A DNA stretch of 64,000 nucleotides from Capillidium heterosporum (Eukaryota; Entomophthoromycota; Entomophthoromycetes; Entomophthorales; Capillidiaceae), in NCBI GenBank assembly GCA_016630905.1, contig WBMQ01000008.1:62001-126000 (forward strand), in the 5' to 3' direction. A program made the position numbers and the translations under genes. The notes beneath the pieces were generated by a model. It had not been told where the DNA came from and did not search any database. It worked only from the letters and a program-made list of their open reading frames with translations. The number at the start of each line of letters is the position of its first letter. The stretch's first letter is position 1. Below, piece by piece: positions 33,845-46,666 of this stretch.

Positions 33845-36800
33845 ATATTATCAAAATAACTGGTAGTTTAATTTGTAGATGTAAGAGTTACCTCAAGGGA
33901 AGTTTGCCAAATATATAGTACTTGGGCCACTATAAGACGATAGGTTGGTTTATAACAGCATTTTTAGTTCCAAATAGGTTCCATAAATTAAGATGTACAT
34001 TTTGAAAACCTAACTTATACCATAGTTTTAGTAGGCATTCCTTCAATGAGTCTCATCTAAACAACAAGATGACCTTGTAAAATTGAGCAGATCTTTATCC
34101 TGTCGGAAAATTTATATAGGCTGGTAATATATTGGAATTGGAATTCCTACTGATACTTATCAAGTATATATGCAACGAATTAAATAAGCTACTATACTCC
34201 CCTTTATCGATAAAATGAGGAAATCAAAATTTATACATACCTTGTAAATTCATCGGCTCAATAAAAACATAGCTTTAAATGATAGATATCTTATCATACT
34301 TGCGTTTTAAAATCTCGATATGATAGTATTTTTATATGGATATATGTAAAGTATAGCAAGAAATATATCTAGTTAGAATCATCTTTAGTCTGCCAGATAA
34401 TATACTTTTTATACGAATTTATGACCAGAAATAATGGTGGTTGTTCAATCTAGCCGTAAATTTTACTTTGATAAGGAGTATATACCTCATTTATAGAATT
34501 CAAAGAAGGTTATACATCCTAAATATAGTATTATATAATAAAATTGTTAAACTTTATAGTAATGTGTGTGTATCTACCTGAAGCAAAAAAGTTTAGTTAG
34601 AAATCAACCATATGATAAAGTAAAATGGACTGTTAACATGGGACAACTAAATCAATTATTTTAAATCTATACCAATTACTATCATTGTTATTCTTTTTCA
34701 ATATCATTATTAAATAAAATTTTGCATATCTACCCCAAAAGTAATGAAAACAATACGCTTTTGCCATCAGTTATACTTTTACAACTTGTGATCGTAATCA
34801 GTTGAAATTGGATGTGAACGAAAATTCAATAACCAATCGAAATCGATAGGCTTCCCAATAAAGTCAAATTTATTTGTTATAGTGATAAAACGTAGCTTTC
34901 TCAAATCTAACTAAAGATTTATGAACAAATGAGTTTCAACATGCTTGAGAGATTTCGAGGATGAAGCAACCAAAGATCACTATATACTATGGGTCAACAA
35001 ATCTTATTCACATGGTATGAGATACCTATAAACACATACTATCCGAAACTGACACTCTTCAGCAAGAATAAATAGTGATTGAGGACAGGCTTAGATAGGT
35101 GTGAAAAATATACCAAGAGCTTAGCACACCAAGACCTACTCAAAGTAGATAAATTTCGCAACATAGTCCAGGATGGAATGCTAGTTTTGTTATATATATA
35201 TTCTCTACATGCATTTTATTAAATTTTGTTTTTTATACTTAAAATCTTATGCAATTATTATGCATTTAGCTAAATTGATAGTTTTTTGATAAAGTTGCTA
35301 AAGGGTATTTGAGAGCAGCTACAATAAATAAATAGTATAGTATCCTATTTCTATTTAAGCGATTCTAAGAGCTTCTATATCGATGGAAAATGTGAATTGT
35401 AATTCAATGATATAGGTCTTTGATAATGAAGCAAACAGTATAAAGCTATTAGCTCCTAATTCTTAATAAATAATAATACAGTTTATTTGCATAGCACCTC
35501 CATGTTTCAAACTGTATTTAGAGTATATTTAGGATGGTTGACCTTTCCAAGCTAACGAATAGACAGGTGCAATCAAATCAGCTTAAAAAGTTGGTTTCCA
35601 TAGATATAAGATTGTGTAGTAAACATTAAGTTAGTAATCATTCCCTTTCAAAATCAATATACCCTTGCCTATAAAAATAACCCGTACTATCAGCCACCCT
35701 GTTCCCTGGCTACACATCCTCTCCGTCACTAAACTAATTCTACAATTAAAGAAAGTTGAACTACCAGTCACTATTGGTAAGCCTTTGAAACAACTTAGTT
35801 TTAAGAGAATGTAGCTGAACAAGCCTATTTTATTACTGCAAGTGCTAAACTAAATGATAACCAATTCACTTTATATCTTATACCATAATATATGGTGAGA
35901 ATTAGTTTTCAAAACTCCAGTTAAATATGGTTAGCCTGTCTTGTTGTCAGGAGCCTTAACTTGGGCAAAAGAACTTAATGTCCCATATGATTTAATTAGA
36001 ATAGTAATAGTTGAATCGGTAATCAGGTATATAGCTCACTTAATGACACTCTCTTTGATATACTGTTTATAGTGTATATAGTTTTATGATTAATTAATCT
36101 TTGAATGCAATTATATACCGTCATTCATTAGTAGCTAAAGTTTTGGTTCGTACTCCTTTACTTGTATACTTAGACGAATGTAAGTTACCAATACATTGAT
36201 AGCTATCATAAAAGTCAGATTTGACATCTTACTGCAGATTTCTATAAGTTACTTTTCATCAATCCCTTCAAGCTTTTCGTATAATAGAACAAATGCATTT
36301 ATTTGATAGGGATTCACGTTCTACAACGGCTATGAAATCTATAAACATATCGAATTAACTGAACCACCTTTTCCCATAGGATTTGATTGAAAAAGCTTGG
36401 AAAGTAGGACGGACTAGTAAGAGGAGCCTCTAAAAGTTGGCAGTGCTTGGCGTTAAGTATAGTACATTTTGAAATGTAAATTGTCTTAGTGCACATTGCA
36501 AACTATATAAAAAAGTATAACAGCAAATTTAAAGCAAAACCTACAGCTATTTTTACATTTCATTTGTTTATTTTTAGACTAACTCTAAGTGTGTTGAAAA
36601 AATTTAGGCATTTCCAATGCTATTTTTACCCCACACATTAATCCAAAACTTGGACTCAAGTCAAGCAAAGCCGTCACAAATTTTCAAAAGGAATCGAGGC
36701 GACGTTTCAAACTGGACTGAAATGGCAAATTCACTTCTATAACAGTTATGGTCGCCAACAAAGCTACGATACATTTCTAAAAGTTTCGCCACCATTTCAG

Positions 36801-37261
36801 CACCTACCAAAACTGCCTTTGAGTTGTCAACCTACCTTCCTATCCGGAAATATATCGCTTTACCGACATATTTAACGGCTTCGACAATTGCAGGTAACCA
36901 ACAAATTTCCTATAACTTTTTCAAGGAATTGAAACTCAAGTTCAAGCGTCGACTCCAACTTAATTTAATGAAGCTTACTCCAATTTTAGTACCAAACCAA
37001 TATAGTTCTCCATTCTCCCCTGAAAATTGTATACCCATCTCTTACGCTTTCTAGAATTTAATTCAAAGTTCAAGTACCAACTGCACATCCCAACATCATC
37101 CCTTCGTTTTAATTCTATACCTTAATAATCTACTTCCGACATCATCTTCATCAAAAGTTACCGACACCCTGCCTGCAAATCATTTATACTACAAGAATTT
37201 CAAAGCCATCCTACCCAGCTGCCGCATAAATTAGACATCCATACCCCTAGACCAATTTAAA
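33845..37261. other. AT-rich region before the chitin synthase gene
   Basis: 3.4 kb with no supported gene, RNA or repeat. The last 600 bp become richer in C/T and serve as the chitin synthase promoter and leader; a 76-codon frame at 36824-37054 there has no motif. Confidence 0.5.
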
Positions 37262-40200
37262 ATGACGACGCGGATGACCATACAACCTCGGCCCACCGAG
37301 GAGAACGAGAACTACGAGGAGATTGACGATCTGACCTTTATAGCAAACAAAACCAGCTCCAAAGTCCTGCAGGTTTTACAACGTAGGTTCGAAGCCCAAA
37401 AGTACTTTACCCGCATCGGTGCCCGTGTACTTATCCAACAGACTCACAAGCCCGATGAAAGTCTGTTGGAAAGTTATGTCGAGGAGTACAACTCCAGTGC
37501 CAACGATTCTAATACACGTGAGTACCTACCGCCCCATATCTACCAGCTAGCTTCCATTGTATATTTCCATCTGAGAAGGAGTGGTATCGATCAATCCGTG
37601 ATCTTCCAGTAAATATATTTGTCTAATGAAATACTAATATTTTAATAGTGGTGATACCGGCAGTGGTAAAAGTCTAGCCCTGGGCCAGTTTCTCAAATTC
37701 ATGTCCTCGATACGGAACCGAAGCACTAAGGAACGTAAACTATTCGACCACATAATGGGTACCGAATCCATCTATCAAAGCTTCACGACGGCATCTACCA
37801 GCTACCACAACCATGCCTCCCGTATAGGCAAGTACGTCGAACTTCAGTTCGATAACCATGGAAGGGCTATGGGTGTAAAGTACCTGGACTATCTTTTGGA
37901 AAAAGACCGCCTAACCAAAGTTCCTTTCGGTGAAAGTAACTATCACGTATTCTATCAGATGTTAGCCGGTGTAACGTCGGAAGAGAGACAGCACTTTCGT
38001 CTACAGGATTCCAGTCACTACAACTACCTGCAGGCTTCCACCTCCCCATTCACAACAAATGAACTGGAAGCTCAGTTCCACGCTTTGAAACTGACGTTGA
38101 AATCTTTAGGCTTCAACCGCAAGAACCAAAGTCAGATCTTCCAGCTGCTAGCCTCCATACTACACCTAGGCAACATCCAGTTCGTCAACGCCTCCAACCA
38201 TACCACTGAACCAGCTCTTATCAAGAACCAAGAGGTACTGGATCTAGCAGCTGATTTCCTGGGTCTACTTCCCCTGACCTTGGAAAACTTGTTGACCTAC
38301 AAGACGGTATTGATAAAGAAGGAGATGTGTACTGTATTTTTAGATGCCAACGATGCTGCTTCCCAACGAGATGACCTAGCAAAGACTTTGTACGGCCTCC
38401 TATTCTCTTGGATGGTCGAGCATATCAACTCTCGCCTATGCAAGGAAGGCCAGGCCAACTTTATCGGACTTTTGGATTTCCCCGGGTTCCAATCACGACC
38501 CAACAACAGCAGCAACTTTGAGACCTTCTGCTCCAACTACACCAACGAACGATTATATAATTATCTTCTCTTCCAGATCTTCGAAGCTAGTAACGCAGCT
38601 TACGAAGAGGATGGTGTAAGTATCCCGATAATACCCTACGAATCCAACCAAGAGGTCATCCAGCTGCTATCTAAACCAGGCAGTGGTATCGTGTCCATAA
38701 TCGACAAGCAGGCTAATAGAGTCAAAGGCAAAGCCACCGACAGTGGTCTACTGCAATCCTTGGCCAAGACACACGTCAATAGCGACCAGTTCTCTTTGGA
38801 TCGCGTAAATGCCCAGTTTACCATCACCCATTACGCTCAGCCGGTAACTTACCCAGTTGCTGGGTTCATGGAAGGAAATCGAGGCTCGGTGGGTGCCGAC
38901 TTTGTTCTAACATTTAGAGGGGATTCCGACATCCCAGTAGGCAACCCTTTCGTTTCAGCTTTGTTCACCAGTGAGGCTGTAGCTACCGAGGTTAACCCTA
39001 GATCTGGAGGTGCCATCGTAGCAGCCCAGCAGCCTAACCTACCGTTGCGACAACCTTCCATGAAACGCTCCCGAGTCAAAACCGAAGGTAAGGCCGATCG
39101 TATCCCTGGTGCTGCTGCTCAATTGGAGACGGCTTTGGACGAGTTGTTTGACACCTTTGATAACACCGAGACCTGGTTCGTCATAAACATCAACCCAACT
39201 ACCATCAGTCGTGGGGATACTGAGCTACAGCAGGTGGAGCGGTACAAGTTGGCTAGCATGGCCGAACGTAAGGAGTTGGAGTACACCGTATGCTACCAGC
39301 ATGACGAGTTTGTCTCCAAGTACAGTAAAGTTATGGAAGCTATGGGTGTTGACTGCAGTCAGGCCCCAATCGACGTCCTACATGCAGCGAGGTCTACTTT
39401 TGGCTGGGGTCACGAACATATGGCCTTTGGTAACCGGTATACCTACCTATGCGACGGCGTATGGCGAGATTTAGAAGATAACTTGAAGGTAGCTGAACGG
39501 GAAGGCTTACTACCTCGTGGTCCCAACCCCGCCTTTTACGACAATGACAATAGATCCTACTACTCGGGAGATGAGAACGACGACAATGCTTCCTTCTTCG
39601 ATAGAGAGTCCAAATACTCTGGCCAGGACGATGACCTCCAGCTGACAAAGGCAGAGAACAACTTACAAGTCAAGGACGACGAGGAGGACGACTATCAGGA
39701 ACCAAAGACCAAGATAAGAAAGGCTTGGATATGCTTCACCTGGGCTATGACCTGGTGGGTTCCCTCCTCCTTCTTAAGCTGCTGTGGTCGCATGAAGTTG
39801 AAGGAGGTACGTATGGCTTGGCGTGAGAAAGTCACTTTGTGTATCCTGATATTCTTCCTATGTGCCGTCGTCATCCTCTTTATCGTCGGTATCAACCCTT
39901 TGATTTGTCCTACCCGAGATATCTTCTCGCAGTACGAAGTGCAAGGATACAACAAAGCAGAAAAGCCTTTAGTCTCCATCAATGGTCAAGTTTACAACTT
40001 GAAAGGTCTAACTACTCACTACGGCACGCAGCAGACCCAACTGGTAAAAGTTTACGCAGGTAACGACGTCAGCTTCATGTTCCCTATGCAACTTAGTTCG
40101 TTATGTACCCGGTACGATGGCAGCTCCATAGATGATACGGTATCCTTATCCAATACAACGGTAGGTGCTCAAGATAAGAATGCCCAGTACCACGACCATA

Positions 40201-42905
40201 GATACTACCGTGGTGGCGACTACTACCAGCCTGATTGGTACCAGAACGCTATCCAGCGTATGAAGCTTACGATGAAAGTCGGAGATTTGGCTACCGACCC
40301 CAAGTCCCTACAGACGAGAGCTGACCAAAACTACTTTTGGTTCATGTTGAACGACAAGGTCTACGATGTTAACAATTATGTCATCGGTAATGTATATACC
40401 TTATCTCCGCAAGGTCAAGCGCCACCTACGACTAACGGCTACGACTTTATGGATCCCAACTTCATCGACTTGGTACGAGCTGGTAAGGGTAAGGACATTA
40501 CAATGGCCTTCAACACTCTATATAAAGGACAGAACGACGTCAAGCAACGTACCTTGCAATGCCTCAACAACGTATTCTACTCTGGTGTCATTGACGATCG
40601 AAACTCCTTCCGATGTGTCTTTGCCCAGTACATCTTATTAGCCATGTCCATCTTTTTGTTCGCCATCCTCTTTGTCAAATTCTTGGCTTCCTTGCAGCTA
40701 GGCTCGCGACCCGAGCCCGATGACCATGACAAGTTTGTCATCCTCAACGTACCCTGTTATACTGAAGGTGAGGAATCCCTTAAAAAGACGATAGATTCCT
40801 TAGCCGTTTTGAGGTACGACGACAAGCGTAAGTTACTATTCATCATCGGTGACGGTATGGTTATGGGTGGTGGTAACGACCAACCTACGCCCCGAATCGT
40901 CTTGGATATCTTGAACTACGACAGCAACAACGACCCTGAACCTCTATCCTTTGTAAGCTTAGGTGAAGGTATGAAGCAGCACAACATGGCCAAAGTTTAC
41001 ACTGGTTTATACGAGTGTACAGGTCACGTAGTACCTTACATGGTCGTCGTCAAAGTCGGTAAACCCAGCGAACGTGTCAAGCCTGGTAACCGAGGTAAGC
41101 GTGATTCGCAAATGATCTTGATGCGCTTCTTCAACAAAGTCCATTACGACTACCCTATGGTACCTTTGGAGCTGGAGATGTACCACCAGATCAAGAACGT
41201 CATTGGTGTCGATCCTCACTTTTACGAGTTTGTACTTATGGTGGATGCTGATACTACCGTTGTGCCTGATTCCCTCAATCGACTCATATCGGCCATGCTT
41301 CACGATACTAAGATCATGGGTCTATGTGGTGAGACTGCCTTGGCTAACGAGAAGGATACTTGGGCTACCATGATCCAAGTTTACGAGTACTTCATCTCCC
41401 ATCATCTGGCTAAGGCCTTCGAGTCGCTGTTCGGTTCGGTAACTTGTTTACCTGGTTGTTTCTGCATGTACAGGCTTCGATCCCCGACCGGGCAGCCGTT
41501 GCTAGTTTCTAACGTCATTATCACGGATTACTCGGAGAACAAGGTAGACACCTTACACATGAAGAACTTGCTACACTTAGGTGAGGATCGTTACTTGACG
41601 ACTTTGATGTTGAAGCACTTCCCCTTCCAGAAGATGACTTTCACCCCCGATGCCATGTGTTATACCAACGCACCCGACACCTGGGATGTCTTACTTTCCC
41701 AGCGTAGACGTTGGATCAACTCGACTGTCCACAATTTATTAGAATTGGTGTTCCTGCCTCGACTCTGCGGTTTCTGTTGCTTCTCTATGCGATTCGTCGT
41801 ATTTATGGATCTGTTATCCACGGTCATCATGCCAGCTACTTTGGGCTATTTAGGCTACTTGCTATACCGTCTCATAAGCGATTCGTCCAACATCCCCACC
41901 TTGTCTCTGGTATTCATCCTAGCTCCTTACGTTTTGCAGATGATTGTCTTCATCTTACGACGTCAGTGGCAGCACATTGGTTGGATGATCGTCTACCTGT
42001 TGGCTCTACCCATCTTTGCTTTCTTCATCCCCATATATGCTTTCTGGCACTTTGATGACTTCTCGTGGGGTAACACGCGTATCGTCATGGGTGAGAACGG
42101 TAAGCGTAAAAAGGTCGTTGTGGCTTCTAACGTTGACGACGTCAAATTCGACGCCAAATCCATCCCCACCAAGAAGTGGTCCGAATATGAGGAGGAGATG
42201 TGGGAGGCCGGTACCGAGTACTCACAAGATTCCAAGCACTCGCAAGCTATGCCTTTAGCACAGCGCAGGTCTATGTTACATCAAGCCAATTCAAACTCTA
42301 TGGTATTTAACCCTATGACTCCTAGCATGGATCCTTACGCCACTAATCCCAACTACATACAGCAGCAACCTAGATCTTCTTCGCAGCTTATGGTGATGTC
42401 TCCTAATGCCATGAACAGTAATCTATCGAACCAGGATCCTTTCAGTTCAAGACCAGGCTCCAGGACCAACTTGGTAGTGCAGAACCAAAGCTACGATAAT
42501 ATGCAGATGCAGAACCCTAATACGATGTCCGTTTACTCACAGAACGGATACCCGATGCATCAATTGAGCATACCCAACAACATCCAGTCTTCGACTAGGA
42601 ACTCACCAATGCCCTACCAGAATATTAATTCAGGTGGGTCCCGTAGTGCAAGTGTCATCTACGAACCCAACTCACGTACTGGTTCACCACGTCCTCTAAT
42701 ATCGGCCAGCCAGACTTTGAGTATGGGTGACGAGGAGGAAGCTCTCATCTACAATGAGGTTAAGAAGATCTTGGCGGGAGCTGACCTCATGACAGTAACC
42801 AAGAAACAGGTCCGCGATCAATTGGGGAGGAACTTGGGCAGGGATATGTCGGGTCAACGTGAGTTGGTCAACCGATGTATCGAGAAGTGTCTGGCCAATT
42901 CGTAA
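37262..42905 (+). CDS. Chitin synthase with N-terminal myosin motor-like domain (class V/VII group)
   Basis: Exons 37262-37608 and 37649-42905 (40-bp intron) encode 1867 residues. The N-terminal 600 residues are a myosin motor-like domain whose P-loop, GDTGSGKS, is retained and split just before by the intron. A helix pair (about 835-865) follows, then a cytochrome b5-like region (about 880-980), another membrane segment, and the chitin synthase 2 domain. The latter has VDADT (about 1314), GEDRYLTTLM (about 1427) and the catalytic QRRRW (about 1466), then several C-terminal helices. A polar Asn/Ser/Gln/Met-rich linker leads to a DEK_C domain at the end. The enzyme polymerises GlcNAc from UDP-GlcNAc at the plasma membrane; the motor part guides delivery or tethering at growth sites. 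All catalytic motifs are intact and the 5.6-kb frame has no break. Confidence 0.95.
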
Positions 42906-45900
42906 CTTTTTGTAATGTGGGTTTTTAAACATTCCATATATTTTTAAATAAAATAGCCTTTATCTTTTATGTTATTTTGAATTCTATATAAATTTACAGC
43001 AACCCTAACTATATTATTAACGACCTGCTCTCATGTCCTTCCAAATCGATATGTATCAACTTTATGATGAAAAGTATAAAGACTTCAACCACTCCCCAAA
43101 AAAGTTTAAAATTGTACACAACTACTTTTGCACCATATAGAGCTCCAGCAAAGCAACAATAGTGAGGACGAGTAGTACCTTTTACAACGATCTGGATGGT
43201 ACCAAAAGATCTTGCCGACAAAAAAATTAAACTATCTAAATATTAAATATTAATAATAAATTCATCCAACTAGCAACTATTTTAGTTAAAGAATATGTAT
43301 CAATCTCAACTATCATATTTTTAAAATATACATCAAAGATCGATAACTAATATATGGATGTTTGGAGCAGCGGATATTTGCCTTCTATAGTTAACATTGA
43401 TCCCCAAATTCATCAATTCAACTGGAGACAATATACAATCAATAAAAACTAACCAACATTCCCTTAGCTTCTAAAACAGGGTTTCTCAGCTTTTAAATCC
43501 CTATTAGTGAGAAAAGTGGAGCCGAGAGAAATCCAAAACTAAATCCATCCATCAACTAATTAGTAGGTAATCGTTACAGTTTTAATATCTACTATCGAAG
43601 ATACAGCCATGTCTTATTGTGGAATTTGAAATATACCTAGTAAATTATTTACACCTTTAATTTTTATTAGCTACCGATTTTTGGAAGGCTGCTCCTACAA
43701 CTAAACATATATAGAGAGATGGATGTGTCCTAATTAACTAAATTACAATAAAAATCTGCTTGATTTAGTTGCTAGTCAAAATTTATAATTAGAGATGGAA
43801 ATGCTCAAATTGATTCTATGTGTCAGGGTTATCAAGGATACCAGTAGCATCAAATATACTTAACTCTACACTAACCTAGGGGCTATTTATGAGGTTCATT
43901 AGGTATAGACCTTCCAAATCTACTTGATTATGTCGATATATTTGCCAACTATCTATAAAATAATATTTTTAACCATTACTTTTATTTTCGTTTTGCGTTA
44001 AACTTTAGTGTAACTTTCGCATCGCTACCTAAAATTTGATTTCGATTAGAAAGGCTTTACTGTATATATTTTGCTAGTTATTATTTATATAGTGAAGTTT
44101 TGAGATTTAATTTGATTCAAGTTGAAACTGTGATGTCTATATCCTATAAAATATATCTTATATTGATCATCTATTCAGATCAGCATGAGGTACATTTTAG
44201 ATCTTGGAAGCACAATCAGCTCATCTTAAAAGGGCCTTAGGTCTAAGAGTTTTGGCTTCCGATAAGCCCTACTAGAAGAAAAATGCAATCTATTTAACAT
44301 TAATTTATAAATGGTTTATTCAACTGTATATATTTTAATTGATAATTTGCAAGAGTTTAAATTTAAGTTTTGTATCTTTATTGTTCTATTTTACTAATTA
44401 GAATATTTGCACAACTTTATAATTTTAATCAGTATAGACTTGAAGTGACATTTTTAACGATTTTAGCTAGGTAGTTCTGTTGGCACTAACTCATCGACCT
44501 TTACTTTCAAGTTCCATCTACAACCTTTACTCACACAATTCAAATGTAGCTCATTTAAAATCGCAAAGATGGAAATTTTAAAAGTATTGGATGAAGGAAC
44601 CTATCTATTGCCTATATCTGAGTTTAGGTTTGTAATTTATATTGAACTGATTTAAATACATCTAGTATACTTATTACTAATATATACAATAACTTTCATA
44701 GAATGTTTTAAAATTGGGCAATATCAATGTTAAGCAAGATCCTAACTAGTATTCTTAATCCATTAACGGTGACATTGTAGCGATATAATAATATATTCTA
44801 TACTTTATATGTTGTAAATAGACAAAATAAATTGGTAAGCTGAATAATGTGAATACATCCATATATATATCAAACAAATGTAGTTAAAGATAAGAGTATA
44901 TAGTCATGGAAACTTGAACTTCTTCAACAGTTTAGTAACATCGTTTTGGTTAATTCCAGTTAAAAGTTGCTTTGTTTTAGCAATATATATTTAAATGTAT
45001 TTTTTATAGTAGAAAATTTAAAAGGTTAATATATTGAGTGCATATATGCAAATTAATAAACTTAATTAAGATATAGCTAAACTTTACACATGTGAAACCA
45101 ATATGTTGATAGGATGTTTGTACAAATATTAAGCAGTGTAGTTAGTAGAATTTGGTAAAATTAAGATTATAAGGTCCAGGGAGGTGCCACTGGATCCAAC
45201 TAATGATGGCTTCAAATTGCAACCTTGTGACGTAGTAAGTTAGGAAAGCTGAAACTAATACCTACCACAGCATTAGTAATAAAGGCTTGGATTCTTCGGA
45301 TGACAGGTCGGATAACCAGGTAAAGGAGATATACCATAAGAAATACCCATACAATGGTAGCCACATCTCAGTTCTAGGAGGAGATAGAGGGAATATATGA
45401 AGGCTTAGGTACGGACTGGGACTGGACAGAAGGGGTCTTATCAGATGAGGGTTGAGCAACAGTCGGTGCTGCCGTATTAGGATCAAAGGTAGGGATTGAT
45501 TGGTAGGTTAACGTGGGCTCGAAAGGGCTGATCGTATTAGTAATAGTAATTGCCCAAAGGAGGAGAGATCCAAGGGTAGCCATGATTGTTAACAGGTAAT
45601 AAGAGGTGGGAAGGACAAGGGGGTTAGACCACATAGTAATACTATGCTGAAACAAGGATATGAGTAAAGGACAAAATTTTATTCAGAACTAAGAAATGAA
45701 ATCAGGCTGTCACAACAGCTATGGCTAGGAATTGGGGTGAGTAGCAGCTATGAAATGGCGAGATGGAACGCTGTCAAGATGCAAGCCTTTAGTGACATCT
45801 CAGGAGTTTAAATACCTTTTCGGTATCTTGGTAATACTTGCTGATTATCAAAATTCCGACATCAACATGCTATGCTGGTAATAGCTGGGGGTTACTAACA

Positions 45901-46102
45901 TATAGCCGAAACTAAGAATATGGAAAAATAGTCAAGAATATCTAATAAGTAGAACAAATTTCTGATCGAAAATAACTATAAATGAGAAGTAGAAAAATCG
46001 AAAGTTGGTAAGAGAAAAATGATGTGATAGTACAAAGAAAATAGATCGATGACCTCATACTAGGAATTGTAACAATCAAGGTTGTTATAATTTCGATGAG
46101 AC
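42906..46102. other. AT-rich region after the chitin synthase gene
   Basis: 3.2 kb. It holds only a doubtful small membrane-protein frame (45374-45634, minus). A 70-codon frame at 43009-43221 (minus) lacks an ATG. No RNA gene or repeat is seen. Confidence 0.45.
45374..45634 (-). CDS. Possible small membrane protein, 86 aa (model uncertain)
   Basis: From the ATG at 45634, M-W-S-N-P-L-V-L-P is followed by a membrane helix (Y-Y-L-L-T-I-M-A-T-L-G-S-L-L-L-W-A) and a Pro/Ser/Thr-rich segment, ending at a TAG. Just downstream, after TAG-AAC-TGA, the same frame continues with a second strong membrane helix (VATIVWVFLMVYLLYLVI) and R-P-V-I-R-R-I-Q. This suggests one two-helix protein interrupted by two stops, or an intron I could not define. 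The frame is GC-richer than its surroundings, which argues for recent coding function. Family not recognised. Confidence 0.3.
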   Translation of the reverse strand: MWSNPLVLPTSYYLLTIMATLGSLLLWAITITNTISPFEPTLTYQSIPTFDPNTAAPTVAQPSSDKTPSVQSQSVPKPSYIPSISS

Positions 46103-46666
46103 TGAGCTAATGTATTCTAATCAAATGTTCAGTGCATTTGAAATTCCATTCAAATAAAATTTTGCTCAACTAGATGATGTAATAGCAATTCCTAAACCGT
46201 GATATTTAGTGATTTTTGTAAGAAAAATCTATAGTGTATATAGTCATAAACTATATTAGTAAACTAGCTAAAGGCTTGAGACATAATCTATTGCAATCCA
46301 TCTGCTAAAGGTTTGCAGCTTCAACTAGGCTGGATTCTTGATAGCCATATAATAATCTTTGCAATATGAAAGTAAGGAGTACATGTGTATAGTACAATTG
46401 ATGGATCATGAAGCTTACATTAGAAGACACCAACTTTTATTGCTCAAAGAGCTGTGCCTATGATCTAATTGCAACTCAACTGCTTTGGTTTGAAGAGATA
46501 TCTTTTCTATCCACAATCCTATAAATAACCATCCAAAGCCTAGACTTTAGCAATATAACTCACACCTAATGTATTTACATACTAAAAACGACCTACAATC
46601 CCATTTTGAGGACACATATCCCGCATGTGAGTGTATTTTTCGGGGCTACTGCTTGATGTAGCTAAT
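46103..46666 (-). repeat. Near-identical long inverted repeat, arm B (564 bp)
   Basis: The reverse complement of arm A (33267-33844), lacking that copy's 14-bp insertion. The first 225 bp counted from the outer end appear identical to arm A; the three substitutions lie in the middle. Arm spacing is 12.3 kb, with the chitin synthase gene between. Confidence 0.85.

Noticed and set aside
38849-42258. Several 80-115-codon frames on both strands
   Set aside because: All are shadows of the chitin synthase gene.
43009-43221. Minus-strand 70-codon frame with L-F-W-G-V-V-E-V-F-I-L-F, resembling the membrane helix of selenoprotein K-type proteins
   Set aside because: It lacks an ATG, no upstream exon could be found, and the similarity is limited to one hydrophobic helix.
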